Source: Gigaspora margarita
Lineage: Eukaryota > Glomeromycota > Glomeromycetes > Diversisporales > Gigasporaceae
Reading direction: 5' to 3'
Assembly: GCA_009809945.1 (NCBI GenBank)
Contig: WTPW01000631.1
Span: 12,283 to 76,282, forward strand
Length of the DNA stretch: 64,000 nt
Shown here: positions 47,195 through 58,540 of the stretch, piece after piece
How the letters are laid out: every line of letters starts with the position of its first letter
Numbering within the stretch: position 1 is the first letter of the stretch
Notes under the pieces: model-generated
Databases searched by the model: none
Told to the model about the DNA's origin: nothing
Seen by the model: the letters and a program-made list of their open reading frames with translations, nothing else
Position numbers and translations under genes: made by a program

Positions 47195-48350
47195 TTATTC
47201 ATCAGATCCAAAAGTAATTAAGGACTTCGCATGTAACCTAGACAAATACATGTTGCTAGATCTTTGTCATGTGGAATATTATGATATAAAGGATATATAG
47301 TAAATCTTCCTTCATAATTATTCCGAAAGAATAAATATCTAATTTTTGAGTGTATTCATTTCTGTATGCACATAATACGTATGAACAATATTGCATACCA
47401 AAAAAGTGCTACAGAACTTGAGTCTTGTAACACTGGTTTACATAAGTCAAAATCGGTAATATAAGAACTAACTATATTTCCAGAATAAAAATCGTTATGC
47501 ACTAGGTTGACTTCGTGAATTTTATTAAGCCCATTAACTATATAGTATAAATTACTACTTTAATAACCCAACTTAAATCACCAAATTTACCATCTAAAAA
47601 TTTTTTGAGACATGTAGTTACCATCGTTCAGGTTCTTGGTTATTCTATAAATCGGAATTGCAGAATTGCATATTGATTCTTTTGGTAGGTTTGCGAATTG
47701 GGTTTACATGGGTTTGTAAAGCAACTCTAAATTTTAGTGATGAAACCATGTACGATTGCTGTTTGATATAGATTTTTGATTACGGGAATATATATAAAAA
47801 TAATTTAAGGAATGGTTATCAATAACGATATAAAAATAAAATTAAATTTAATTTTGTATCATTATTGTTGATTATTCAAATTATTTTTATATGCATACAC
47901 GTAATAAAACAGCATTTTTTTTAGTTAAAAAATTTAGAGTTCGTTTTACAAACCTATGTAAACCCAATTCTGCAAATCTGCTGATATGTTTTAAACCTAA
48001 AATATTAATTAGAATAAATAAAATTATTACATTTTAATAATAAATTATAATGTTTATTTCTTCTAAAAATTCTTGTTTTATATCTTTAGAATTATTAAGG
48101 CATTTTAAACAAACATCTATTGGTACTTTCGTATCCATATCTTCTTTTAATAATCAAGTCCTGTAATATATCTGTCAAACCATACTGCCTTAAAAATGAT
48201 GCCAACGCCTCCTTTAGCAAAATACTTTATTTTGTAAATTTGCTCAAGGGTATCCATTCAATGATGTCTTTAAACATCGATGCAGTAAGTTGTATTTGTT
48301 AAATTAATTGATCAATGTCGCGGTTGTCACTTGTCCAATTACAAAATTCT
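47195..48350 (-). pseudogene. TKL protein kinase pseudogene
   Basis: Minus strand. Near 48350-48290 lies a start-exon motif EFCNWTSDNRDIDQLI, then IIEWIPLSKFTK and, in another frame, KGGVGIIFKAVW (glycine loop), followed by VCLKCLNNSKDIKQEFLEEI (the VAIK lysine strand and helix C). After a MITE insertion come NGLNKIHEVNLVHNDFYSGN (HRD changed to HND) and ITDFDLCKPVLQDSS (DFG changed to DFD). The C-lobe remains as HNIPHDKDLATCICLGYMRS and LMNKCLDPD in different frames. Multiple frameshifts, changed catalytic residues and an insertion make this a clear pseudogene of a kinase lacking Sel1 repeats, distinct from the two Sel1/kinase genes. Confidence 0.8.
47686..47982. mobile_element. MITE inserted in the kinase pseudogene
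   Basis: GTAGGTTTGCGAATTGGGTT..ACATGGGTTTGTAAAGC on the left pairs with the inverse TTTTACAAACCTATGTAAAC..CAAATCTGCTGAT on the right, about 50 bp per arm. It lies between the helix C and catalytic-loop parts of the kinase. Confidence 0.75.
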
Positions 48351-49232
48351 TTTGTAAACCCTAATATTAATTAAAAAATAATAAATATAATAATAATTAA
48401 TAGCTACGACTATTGATATTTCTGATTTGCTGTAAAAAAGAAAATGCAATCAAAATTTATACTTCTCTAAATCTAAATCATCGTTAAGTTAAGCTTCTTG
48501 CCTTTTTTTGCACAATAGATGATATTTAGTCAATGTATTGGTAGTTAATTACTTATATAAAGTATAACACTAAAGTCAAATAATTCAGAAATAGCACTGC
48601 ACTTAAGCTTCAAGTTTTGGTTGAGAGGGTGAGCTTCCAAAATTAAATGTTGATGTGTATGTTAAATTAATTGAACAATATCGTGGTTGTCACTTGTTCA
48701 ATTACAAAATTCTTTTAAAAAATAATAAATATAATAATAATTAAGAGCTATGACTATTGATATTTCCGATTTGCAGTAAAAAAAAAACATGCAATACTTC
48801 TCTAAATCTAAATAGTTAATTTAAGCTTCTTACCTCTTTTGTGCAATAGATGATATTTAGTCAATATAGTAGTAGTTAATTACTTATATAAAGTAAATAC
48901 AAAAATTAAATGATTCAGATATAGTACTGCATGAAATTTAAGTTTTGGTTGAGAGGGTGAGCTTCCAAAATTAAACGTCATTGCAGTGAAGTTGTGTTCA
49001 TTAAATTAATTGAGGTTGCAGTTGTCACTTGTCCAATTACAAAATTCTTTTGTAACCCTTAATATTAGTTAAAAATAATAAATATAATAATAATTAAAAG
49101 CTACGATATTTCTGATTTGCTGTAAAAAAGAGCATGTCTAAATCTTAAAATGTTAATTTAAGCTTCTTGCACAATAGATAATATTTAGTCATAACAATAA
49201 TTCAGAAATAGCACTGCACGACTTCCAAAAAA
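48289..49232 (-). repeat. Three tandem copies of the kinase 5' exon and upstream region
   Basis: Units of about 345-365 bp begin at about 48289, 48653 and 48997, the last one shortened. Each has TTAAATTAATTGA, GGTTGTCACTTGTCCAATTA, CAAAATTCTTTT, then ATAATAAATATAATAATAAT, an AAGCTTCTTGC block, GATGATATTTAGTCAAT and (units 1-2) TTGAGAGGGTGAGCTTCC. On the minus strand the TCCAATTACAAAATTC block is the CNWTSDN-type exon of the adjacent kinase pseudogene, so the gene's 5' end and likely promoter are triplicated. Confidence 0.75.
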
Positions 49233-51269
49233 AGTATTGTAAAACATAAAAAAATTTGGGGCACTCAGGACTATTTATATTTAATAACACGTGAGTGGAC
49301 AGACGGAAAATACAAAAGTACTTTTTTGATAATTTCATATATAGATTATCAATAACGTAATTTATGTATCAACGATCAGAGAAACTAAAGGTCCTTCGCT
49401 TCGCTCCAAACAATAAATGGTTCATTTATTATTTAGTTGCAATTTAAAAAATACATTTATAATTATATGTGAGTTGCTCTAAATTTGTATCAATTATAGT
49501 TTTATTGCGATATTAAAAATATTTTTGAAGCAAAATTTAAGAATTTATTTAAGAACATTCTATTTAGTCAGTTAAAATTGTCCAAAAATTATAAAAGCAA
49601 TTTGTTATTGTAACCTAATTTTAGAACCCCAGAATCTCTTATATAGGTCATAACTAGATTTTGGCCAATTTTGACCCAATTTGCTAAAAACAACTAAACT
49701 AAATTTTTTAAATAACTTTTTTATCTAGTGATCAGAATTGAATGAACTTTTTTTTGTTAGATGCGCCTTACTGAGAACTTCATTTTAAAAAAGTTTATTC
49801 AAATTGGACTACTGGATAGCAAGATAATTGCCAAAAATGTCTTTTTGCTTCTCAAATTTCAGGGGTTTTTGCTGAAAAAATAAAGTATGACCTCTGCACT
49901 AGATGTTCTCTAATTTTATTACTTATCAAAATTTAATATGTTTGAATATTGCCAAAAAAAAAGAAATCTATATGACTATACCAAATGACTTATGCATAAA
50001 AAATTGCAGGAAGGACTTTAAAGTTTTAGGAAGTAAAGAATTTTTTTTATTCAAGATAAGTTTGAAGTTTTTAAATTCAATTATTACTATTGATACTTTG
50101 GATCATATTTGGTTTATCTTTAACACAGTTTTTTATTATGCATTCTATTTTTGTTAAGTTGAAAATTTAACAATATCTTAAGTATCAATATTATTTATAC
50201 TATTGGTTATAAACAATTAATAGCATTTAAACTAGAAAATTTTCTAAGCATTTTCAAAATTAATTTTTTATAAAATTTAAATACTGATTATTTCTGGATC
50301 ATAGTCATTTTAAAAAAATTTTTAGGAATATTTTCAGAACAACATCAATGTTAAAAATTTAGCTTACATTATAGAAATTTTAGTCTGAAATATAATTGGG
50401 TTGAGTTCAACCTATCCAGAAAAAAATCTGAATATATCTTTTAAAAATTTTTTATAGGAGAGGTGGGCACTATGTACATGGGTGCATACATGCATGCATC
50501 ATGTGTATGCATGGTTAACAATCTATATACAAAATGTTTATATAAAAAAAAAATAAAAAAATAATACTATTGCTATATGAGTTGCATGTAGTAATATATT
50601 CTACTCTGTTTGTCTCTGAACACAATTTTTTCAATTATATGATTTAATTATATAAAATTAAGCTTGATAGAGTTTGAAATTGAGCTTATGAGCAAGTTTT
50701 TATTGAATTTGATGTCTTTTGAACTTACCTCTATGCTATTATCTCATAATAAAATAAGACCAGAAACACTTGCAGTATTATGCAAATACTCAATATGAAT
50801 TTATGCATGTATTCTAAACCACTGTTTAAACTAACATTTTTGGGCAAATATAATTAATATTCATGTGCTTTGGAACAGTATTTGTCAGGTTTTGAAGCAT
50901 GAACTAACCAATTTAAGAATTACATTTCTAGTCACAAGCTAGTAAGTATATTGGATTAGGAAAAATTCTATATTTTTTTTGATTTTTGTTTTATGATATA
51001 CAAGGCTACAGTAAAAAATTCTGTTACAAAAATTACTTGAATTCCAGTAACTCATATTATATTGTTGATTTTGTATCAAATTATCTATATAGTTGCCAGG
51101 ATTATGGGTATTTTAACATTCAACTGCTATATCATTATTATGAAGTCATACACATCAATATATACAAAAGACTATGAAATTACAATAATTCTTAATTAAT
51201 ACTAAATCTATTAAACGATTACAAATATATGATGATATCAATTATGCAACTTATCAACATATTGCAATA
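49233..51269. other. No gene supported
   Basis: AT-rich. An 84-codon frame at 49903-50157 (Lys/Ile/Phe-rich) and a 63-codon frame at 50986-51177 have no family features. A local palindrome GCATACATGCATGCATC..GTGTATGC lies at 50483-50510. The word GCTACAGTAAAAAATTCTGT at 51003 is a scrap of dispersed family A. Confidence 0.5.
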
Positions 51270-51425
51270 AGGGCAGTGACAGATATTACGTAATATCCTA
51301 GAGGGGGGTCAAAAAAATTTTTACATAAGACTAATTATATAATTTGATTGGCTAATTGGTCTTATGTGGGGAGAGGAGGGTAGCTCTCTGATAAAATGAT
51401 AATATGTAATATCTGTCACGGCTCT
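51270..51425. mobile_element. MITE, ATTACGTAATAT family, copy 2
   Basis: AGGGCAGTGACAGATATTAC on the left pairs with GTAATATCTGTCACGGCTCT on the right, 156 bp. The termini align with the copy at 17243-17425 and the interior again has a G/C-rich CTTATGTGGGGAGAGGAGGG stretch. Confidence 0.75.
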
Positions 51426-52990
51426 AATTACAAATTTGATAATCACAATAATGTTTGTCATAATTATTCAAACTACAATTTATTTAATAAGTTTGAAAAA
51501 TAAAAAAGACTTGCACAATCAGATAATATAAAGTAAATTAGATGAACAGTATTTTGTGATTTTTTTTAGCCAATCAGATATTTTTGTGCAGATACATAGC
51601 AGGTAATTTTATAAGAATTTTATTTATTTATTATTTATTATAAATAAATATTGACTAAAAAGATCACATGCAAATTTTACATGCATTTATGATCTAATTT
51701 ATCTTGGAAAATCTGGAAATATAGTGAATTCCCATAGTATATAATTTGCAACAGTTCATCTTATCACTATAATTTGACATAATTTAAGAATATATCTCAA
51801 ATAATAAGTATGAGCACATTTGTAATAGCTAGTAATTATTATATTTTAAGATCTTGATATATTGAATATATTGTATTATGTGTATTTTTTTATTTTGCTA
51901 CAACTGCAAATAGCACTCTTACAATATTGATAAGGCCAAATTTTAAATTCATACTTTGAAAAAAATAATCATAATGCTTATGCACAATGTTTTTTATAAT
52001 TATATTAATTCAAATAAAAACTTTAATATATAATATAATCTATTGAGTTAAGTAGATTAGTGCAAATTAAATAGATTAGCAGTAAAATTATATATCTATT
52101 TTAATTTTCATACTTTGAAAAATCAGATTAAAATAAAATATGTATAGTAAAAAAAAATTGATACAAGCCATTAAAAAATAAATTTTTTTGGGTATATTTT
52201 TTAGGGTAGGAGTTAAGATTAAAGGTTAGTTTAGAGTAGAGTTTATGTTAAGGTTAAAGTTTAGTTTTAGTGTAGAGTTTATATTAACAAGTATAAGTGA
52301 GTTTTAGAAAGTTAAATAAAATGCATATTTTATTTTAATTTGATTTTATTATAATCTATGACAATTATTAATGATCCAAGATACTTTTTATATATAATTA
52401 ATATAAAAATTTTCTTGTAAATAATCAGTTTTTGATATTATGAACCAATAATAAATTTTAACTATGCTGCATATATATGCATGCAGTATATTATGCATAT
52501 GCATTGTAGCAAAAATACGATTTTGTTCATCTCTAACTAGGACTCTTATTAGTAGATAGCCAGATTTTGCAACTGCATTAGCAGTATAAGATGACATGTT
52601 TTATAAATGCCATATATGCATTTTTCATGCAGTAGATCACCTGGCCAAGCAGATTGTAATCCTATACTTGATTGCTAATTGGTTCTGATCTTATTACCCA
52701 GTAGTCAGGCTTAGATGAAATATAGCTCATTAGAATCATCTCGATGAGCTGATCCAAATAGTAGTAGTTTCATCCAATTCTGATTACCAGATCAAGAGTT
52801 ATACTCAATTTTGTGTTTATAGCAATTTCTATAGATTAACAAGATCAATTCAAAGATATAGTGTAATTTTTCAAATTTGTTCATTTAGATTCATTCTTTT
52901 ATGCATGATTTTTTAGTGAGCAGGTTTGTTTACTTGCTTTTTTATTTTAATTATTTTTGAAAATTCTTCTACTATTTTTACTACTTTCTA
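51426..52990. other. No gene seen; short GTTTAGTTTTAGTGTAGAG repeat
   Basis: AT-rich. At 52205-52290, TTAGAGTAGAGTTTATGTTA and TTTAGTGTAGAGTTTATATT repeat with intervening AAGGTTAAAG words. No coding feature; the 69-codon frame at 52388-52597 was not supported. Confidence 0.5.
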
Positions 52991-52994
52991 AATA

Positions 52995-53817
52995 CAGTGG
53001 TAGCCACATGTTTTGCATCACCTGAATAAAAATTTTTAAATTCATATATCACCCCAAAGTTGAGTTATTTCGGGATAAATTTTTTTATTCGAATTATCAA
53101 TACCAAGTGTGATCATCACTATAATTATATCACAATTGACTCACATAATCTTGCACTGCCCCGTGATTTGTTTGGAAATCCTAATACAAATTATGTGATC
53201 ATCCTAATTAAAAATTAAATAGTCATTTTAACTTTGAGCAATAATAAAATTAGCAGTAACCAAGAAATTTTATTTTAAGGGCGTAGGATTATTCTTTAGG
53301 ATTTTGGGATTCTAAAATGTTCTTGAGTGTCAAATTTGACTGAGTCCTCATTGAGATACACCCATTTTTAGCCAAAAAAAATTGCGATTTCACTTTTAAT
53401 ACTAAATTAGTATTAAAAGTGAAATCACAATTTTTTTGGCTAAAAATGTGCGTATCTCAATGAGGACTTAGTCAAATTTGATGCTCAAGGACATTTTAGA
53501 ATCCCAAAATCCTAAAGAATAATTCTACATACTTAAAATAAAATTTTCTTGGTTACTACTAATTTTATCATTGCTCAAAGTTAAAATGACTATTTAATTT
53601 TTAATTAGGATGATCACATGTTTTGCATTAGGATTTACAAACAAATCACGGGGCAGTGCAGATCATGTGATTCAATTGCAATATAATTATAGTAATGATC
53701 ACTCTTGGTATTGATAATTCGAATAAAAAAAATTCATTCCAAAATAACTCAACTTTGGGGTGATATATGAATTTAAAAATTTTTATTCAGATGATACAAA
53801 ACATGTGGCCGCCACTG
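52995..53817. mobile_element. Tc1/mariner-type foldback, 823-bp near-perfect palindrome
   Basis: CAGTGGTAGCCACATGTTTT and its inverse are flanked by TA on both sides (52993-52994, 53818-53819). The arms, about 405 bp each, match at nearly every position and meet at about 53405 in ACTTTTAATACTAAATTAGT. Non-coding. The terminal CAGTGG is shared with the MITE at 5175-5562. Confidence 0.9.
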
Positions 53818-54059
53818 TATGTATATTGTTTCACATAGTATAAGATCAAATAATACAATTGAGTAAATGACCAGATGATCATGATCTAGTAAATGATTTA
53901 GCTCATCAGAATTTGCAGAGTATCTAATCAATTGATCAAATTTGGATAATCTAATTTTTCTATTGAATACCAAATTATAGTTACTCAAAAAAAGAATATT
54001 ATATTAATTGTTTTGTTTGAATATATAAAAAAATAAAAAAACTTATCTTATATATATAC

Positions 54060-54870
54060 ACATTTTGTATAATGGTCTCAAGTTCAAGAACAAGTACAAG
54101 TGCAAGAAAAAGACAATTGTTCTGCAATAGATAAAAAGAAAAAATTAGATTAATAAAAAATATAGAATATATTAGCATATTAAGAAAATTACATTTCAAA
54201 ATTCAGATGATTGATTTCTAGTTTTTATTTTTTTATAATTTTTTGGTCAAACTTTTTGCCATCTAGATTATCTGATAATTACTAATTTCTTAGTGTGTCT
54301 TGTAGTTTGTATTTTATGACAGTCTACCAACCAATAAAACTATAGTTATATCCAAAATGTGGTTAGTGTACTAAGACTAATATAGCAATAAGATCAAGTT
54401 ATTATAATTTAATTAATGCTTTGGATTAGTTATACAAACTGTGGTCAAAATGTTAAGCATAAGAGCAAGTTATGATCTAAAAGTTATTACAATTTTAATT
54501 CATTAACAATTGTTTTATCACAATAGTGCCAAATCAGCCTTAGCCATATACAGTATTATGTATTGATTTGTAATAAAATTTTTTATAGTAAATTATAAAT
54601 CAACCAAGTATCAAACTAAAATTTTTTTACAGCATATCACTACAATAATCAGCAAGTTATATAAAAATTTTTTATAGTAAAGTGCAATAGAAACCACAAT
54701 AGTTAATTCCAATATGAACTAACTCAAAACTATACTGCATAATATAACAATAGCTAACAAGTTGTAACAAATTTTTATAGTAATTTAACTATATACTGCA
54801 ATAGCAAGTTTATTGTTTTGTCTCTTATTTTTAGTATAGTGCATAATTACAAAAATATTTACAGTTAGAC
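54060..54870 (-). repeat. Longest copy of dispersed family A
   Basis: On the minus strand this contains, in order, several ~100-bp units (GGAATTAACTATTGTGGTTT, CTATAAAAAATTTT, CTGATTATTGTAGTGATATG) and then the ~450-bp tail found at 34740-35230. It is the best template for a consensus. Non-coding; depleted in CpG. Confidence 0.65.
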
Positions 54871-55152
54871 CCCTAACTGCTACTCTCTAAATGCATGTCC
54901 TATGAAACACTTCTCTAAATATATATCTTTTCTTAGGCCCATTTAATATTATATTTATAGATTTTTACTTCTTTAAATACCTCTATAAGTGTGCATTTGC
55001 CTAAATTTTTATACATGGTCCCATCACATTGCATTTACTGTACTAGTATTTTTCTTTTGTTATCAAGAAACCTATGCAGCAGTTTCACAACTTTACACTT
55101 TTTTTTTGCATTTGTTCTATTATGTTTTTAACAACTAGACTATCATCACATT
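54871..55152. other. No gene seen
   Basis: AT-rich sequence with CTCTAAATGCATGT / CTCTAAATATATAT words; nothing assignable. Confidence 0.5.
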
Positions 55153-55333
55153 TAGGGTATAGGACAGGCTGGGTCAGGTCAGGTTCATTTAAACCTGACC
55201 TGGGCCCATTTGAAACCCAACTCGGGCCTGATCCAATAAAAATTTTTCATAATAGATCAGGCCGGATCAGATTAAAAACCTGACCTTACCCAACTCAACC
55301 TGATCATTTTAATAATTCACATTACATTATCTA

Positions 55334-55380
55334 TCTATATAATTTATATTAGAGTCTGTGTGTTTTAATGTTTTTGATTT
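55334..55380 (+). mobile_element. Helitron 5'-end-like motif
   Basis: TCTATATAATTTATATTAGA followed by GTCTGTGTGTTTTAATG resembles the 5' ends of fungal Helitrons as I recall them (TC start, AT-rich, then GTCTGTxTGT). A partial copy (GAGTCTGTGCATTTTAACAT) is at 56315. It lies inside the hAT-like element, so it cannot simply pair with the 3' motif at 58541. Weak evidence. Confidence 0.3.
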
Positions 55381-55434
55381 ACTTTTAAACAGAAAATTTG
55401 AAATTTTGGGAACTTCTAAACAGAAATAAACAGG

Positions 55435-56301
55435 TAGTGTTCCTATGAACCAGTTCAAAGAACTTTTTCAAAGCTACAAATAAAGAAGAAAGCATACAAT
55501 CGCTAAGATAAAAATACTTATATCTCATGATCTACTGGGCCAAATTTAACATTTTAACCACTATTTGATTGCAAGATATTCCTCTACAACCTTTATTAGA
55601 AGTTGAAAAGGGTTTACTTAGTAAAGAAAAATGGTTTAGTTGAAAACTCCAAATTCAAAAATTTTACTATCATAATAAAATTTTTGAATGCCAACTAAAA
55701 AATTTTTCTTTACTAAGTAAACCTTTTTTCAACTTCTAATAAAGATTGTAGAGGAGTATCTTGCAATCAAAATGGTGGTTGAAATGTTAAAATCGGCCCA
55801 GTAGATCGTGAGATATAAGTATTTTTATATTCACGATTATATGCTTTTTTCTTCTTTTTTCTTTATTTATAATATAAATAAAGAAAAAAGCATATAATCG
55901 CAAAGATAAAAATACTTATATCTCACGATCTACTGGGCTGATTTTAACATTTTAACCACCATTTTGATTGCAAGATACTCCTTTACAATCTTTATTAGAA
56001 GTTGAAAAAAGGTTTACTTAATAAAGAAAAATTTTTTAGTTGGTATTCAAAAATTTTATTATGATAGTAAAATTTTTGAATTTGGAGTTTTCAACTAAAC
56101 CATTTTTTTTTACTAAGTAAACCTTTTTTCAACTTCTAATAAAGGTTGTAGAGGAGTATCTTGCACTTAAAATGGTGGTTAAAACATTAAATTTGGCCCA
56201 GTAGATCATGAGATATAAGTATTTTTATCTTTGCAATTATATGCTTTCTTCTTTATTTGTAGTATTAAACATGTTCATTGAACTGGTTCATAGGAACACT
56301 A
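55435..56301. mobile_element. hAT-like foldback with perfect 8-bp duplication
   Basis: TAGTGTTCCTATGAACCAGT and its inverse GGTTCATAGGAACACTA bound 867 bp. TAAACAGG flanks both sides exactly (55427-55434, 56302-56309). The two halves are inverted around about 55866, and each half holds a smaller palindrome (GGTTTACTTAGTAAAGAAAA and inverse), so four related segments alternate in orientation, like the element at 44309-45686. Confidence 0.9.
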
Positions 56302-57263
56302 TAAACAGGGGAATGAGTCTGTGCATTTTAACATTTTTGATTGGTTGCAACCAGAAATTGTAGAATTTTTTGATAAACTATAACTGAGAATTGTAGAAAT
56401 TTTGGGTTTTGATATTTTAACCAGCTATACCAAAAACTGCTAAATATGTCATATGATTATTTATTTATCTATTGTATGAGAATTGTTTAAGCAAACATTA
56501 CTTTAACAGGTTTTGTTTCAATTAAAGTACATGACAATCACTATAAAAATATTTTTTTAATATTACATTTCAGAATTGAACTAACTAAATATGTTATAAA
56601 ATGCATGCATGTCAAGAAGGAACATCATACTGTATCAGTATTTACCGTAAATAGATACGAATGGCAATAAAGAAAATTCTTGTATATTCGATATCTATAA
56701 GCTTGCCAGAATAGTCACCTCAAAGTTCACTAGCAATCGACATCATGATCAGCATATAATTGATTGATTAATTAATTAATTGGTTAATTGGATGCTGTGG
56801 CAATGACAATTAATCATTAGCAATTTTTTAGCATGATTTGAAAATTAGTGTAATACATGATAAATTCATGTTGTTATTTAATATTTGAATTGATAAAAGG
56901 CAAATCTAGATTACATGTTTCATCAGCATAAAACCTTAAGGTTTCATTTACCAACTATATTTCTGCTCAAATTATAATTCCCGGGTAAGAATTTTTTAAA
57001 ATTATATCAGACTTGATCAGGCTTTAGGGTCAATAAATAGAGCCTGAACCTGACCCTATACTTTAATAGGCCTGCCCCAAACCCAATCCGATTTATAATG
57101 GGTCAATAATTTGAACCCGACCCAGGTCTGAACCTGGCCTGACCCACAAAATTTCGGGCTAAACCTGATCTGTCCCGCACCCTAATCATATTATCTGGTA
57201 CTCTTGGTTTAATATCTAACAATACTAATCGCATATATCACTTTCATTACAGATCAATAAGAT

Positions 57264-57482
57264 TCAGAAAAAAAAGTCTGGTTTATTTTTGAATTTTTGA
57301 TGAACTTCTAATTGTCTAGCTTGTCCCTCACTTAATCCCAATAAATGCTGTAAATTAGAATTCTCTCTTCTAGCAATAGAGGTTTCTTCTCTTTCTTTTT
57401 CAGTTAATGAATGTTGTTTATTGACTACGTCCCTATAATCACTTCTCATTCCCTCAAACTGACTTTGAAATTGATAAGGCTA
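57264..57482 (-). pseudogene. Unrecognised coiled-coil exon relic
   Basis: After a plausible acceptor (TTTTTATAG) the minus strand reads PYQFQSQFEGMRSDYRDVVN and continues with KEREETSIARRENSNLQHLL and GLSEGQARQLEVHQKF to a TAG. Composition is clearly protein-like, charged and helical (about 73 residues). No upstream exon was found; a MITE (57548-57724) lies right next to it. Family not recognised; it may be a gene fragment carried by a transposon. Confidence 0.45.
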
Positions 57483-57547
57483 TAAAAACAATATTATGCA
57501 AATGGTGCCTAAGCTGAAATTTGTATATATATTAGTATAATAAACTT

Positions 57548-57724
57548 GCTTTCACCAAATGGGCTGCATTGTATCTCTCACGTGCCTGCTGCCAGTAGCA
57601 AGTCTTCAAAATCAGATGAAACGGGCCAGGCCAGGCTGGGTCTAGGCCTTACTCACCTGACTTTGAAGGCTTGCTACTGGCAGCAGACTCATGAGAAATA
57701 CAAATAGAGCCCACTTGTTGAAAG
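57548..57724. mobile_element. Foldback MITE with CTGCTGCCAGTAGCAAG arms
   Basis: CTTTCACCAAATGGGCTGCA..CCTGCTGCCAGTAGCAAG on the left pairs with its inverse CTTGCTACTGGCAGCAG..GTTGAAAG on the right, arms about 65 bp. The loop is GC-richer (GGGCCAGGCCAGGCTGGG). Confidence 0.8.
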
Positions 57725-57929
57725 TGAATTTATCATTTATTATATATACTAACTTCGGTTAAAGTACCAATTGTGTAATATTGATTTCATAGCCTTCAAA
57801 AATTCCGAAATAAGCTGGGCTTTTTTCCGAACCCTACTGATCAGGTTACTAATAACCAAAATTACCTCATTCTCATGGATAATAGATGTTTCGAGACAAA
57901 TGCTGCCTCAATTATTATGTATCAAGACA

Positions 57930-58110
57930 GTAAATCATGATAGAAGTCACAACTGTTAATTCATTAAAATTGCAAGTAAGGTTTGTAACAAAATTTTTAA
58001 CAATAGAAATCATGACTGTTAATTCTAATGCAAACTAACCACTACATACTGTGTCATTGCAATAGCCTATATGCTAAATCATAACAGAAATCACAACTTC
58101 AAACAAACCT
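57930..58110 (-). repeat. Dispersed ~100-bp repeat (family A), antisense
   Basis: GTAACAAAATTTTTAACAAT, AGAAATCATGACTGTTAATT and ACTGTGTCATTGCAATAG are the reverse of the 23905-24170 copy; about two units. Confidence 0.5.
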
Positions 58111-58540
58111 TAATAAAAATAAAAATTATTAATATTTTCTATATTAAACATATTGTCATTTCAGAATTACCTATATTTATTTCAAGCCCTTTTATTTTTA
58201 TCATTAGATTTGTAACACAATTTAATTATTTATATATGTATATGTGTATGTACATACATATACATTTAGAAACTATTTAACTTCATTAACATTAACAAAT
58301 CAGATTATTATCTCATATAATAAATTCTACCTATTTATATATATCGTGATCCATACTTATAAACAATTTAATAACCTACCCAAAAAACTTATATAAATAT
58401 TCTTTAACTAATACAAACAAAATATCTAATTTAGATTCTAACTTCAATTATAAAACCAAAATACCTAAAGTTGCAACACCAATACTACACAATTCAATAA
58501 TTTTCATCAAATATCAACACATCTACTTATCAACATAAAC

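Larger units (their letters stand above)
55153..57184. mobile_element. hAT-like element, TAGGGT termini, carrying a second hAT foldback
   Basis: TAGGGTATAGGACAG on the left pairs with CTGTCCCGCACCCTA on the right. ATCACATT (55145-55152) and ATCATATT (57185-57192) flank it, an 8-bp duplication with one mismatch. Both ends are rich in CCTGACC/GGTCAGG words (55160-55310, 56990-57180), as expected for clustered subterminal binding sites. The interior has no transposase and is interrupted by the element at 55435-56301. Confidence 0.8.

Noticed and set aside
52205-52290. TTAGGGTAGGAGTTAAG-like sequence as an interstitial telomere
   Set aside because: TTAGGG occurs once and the repeating words are GTTTAGTTTTAGTGTAGAG, not a telomeric array.
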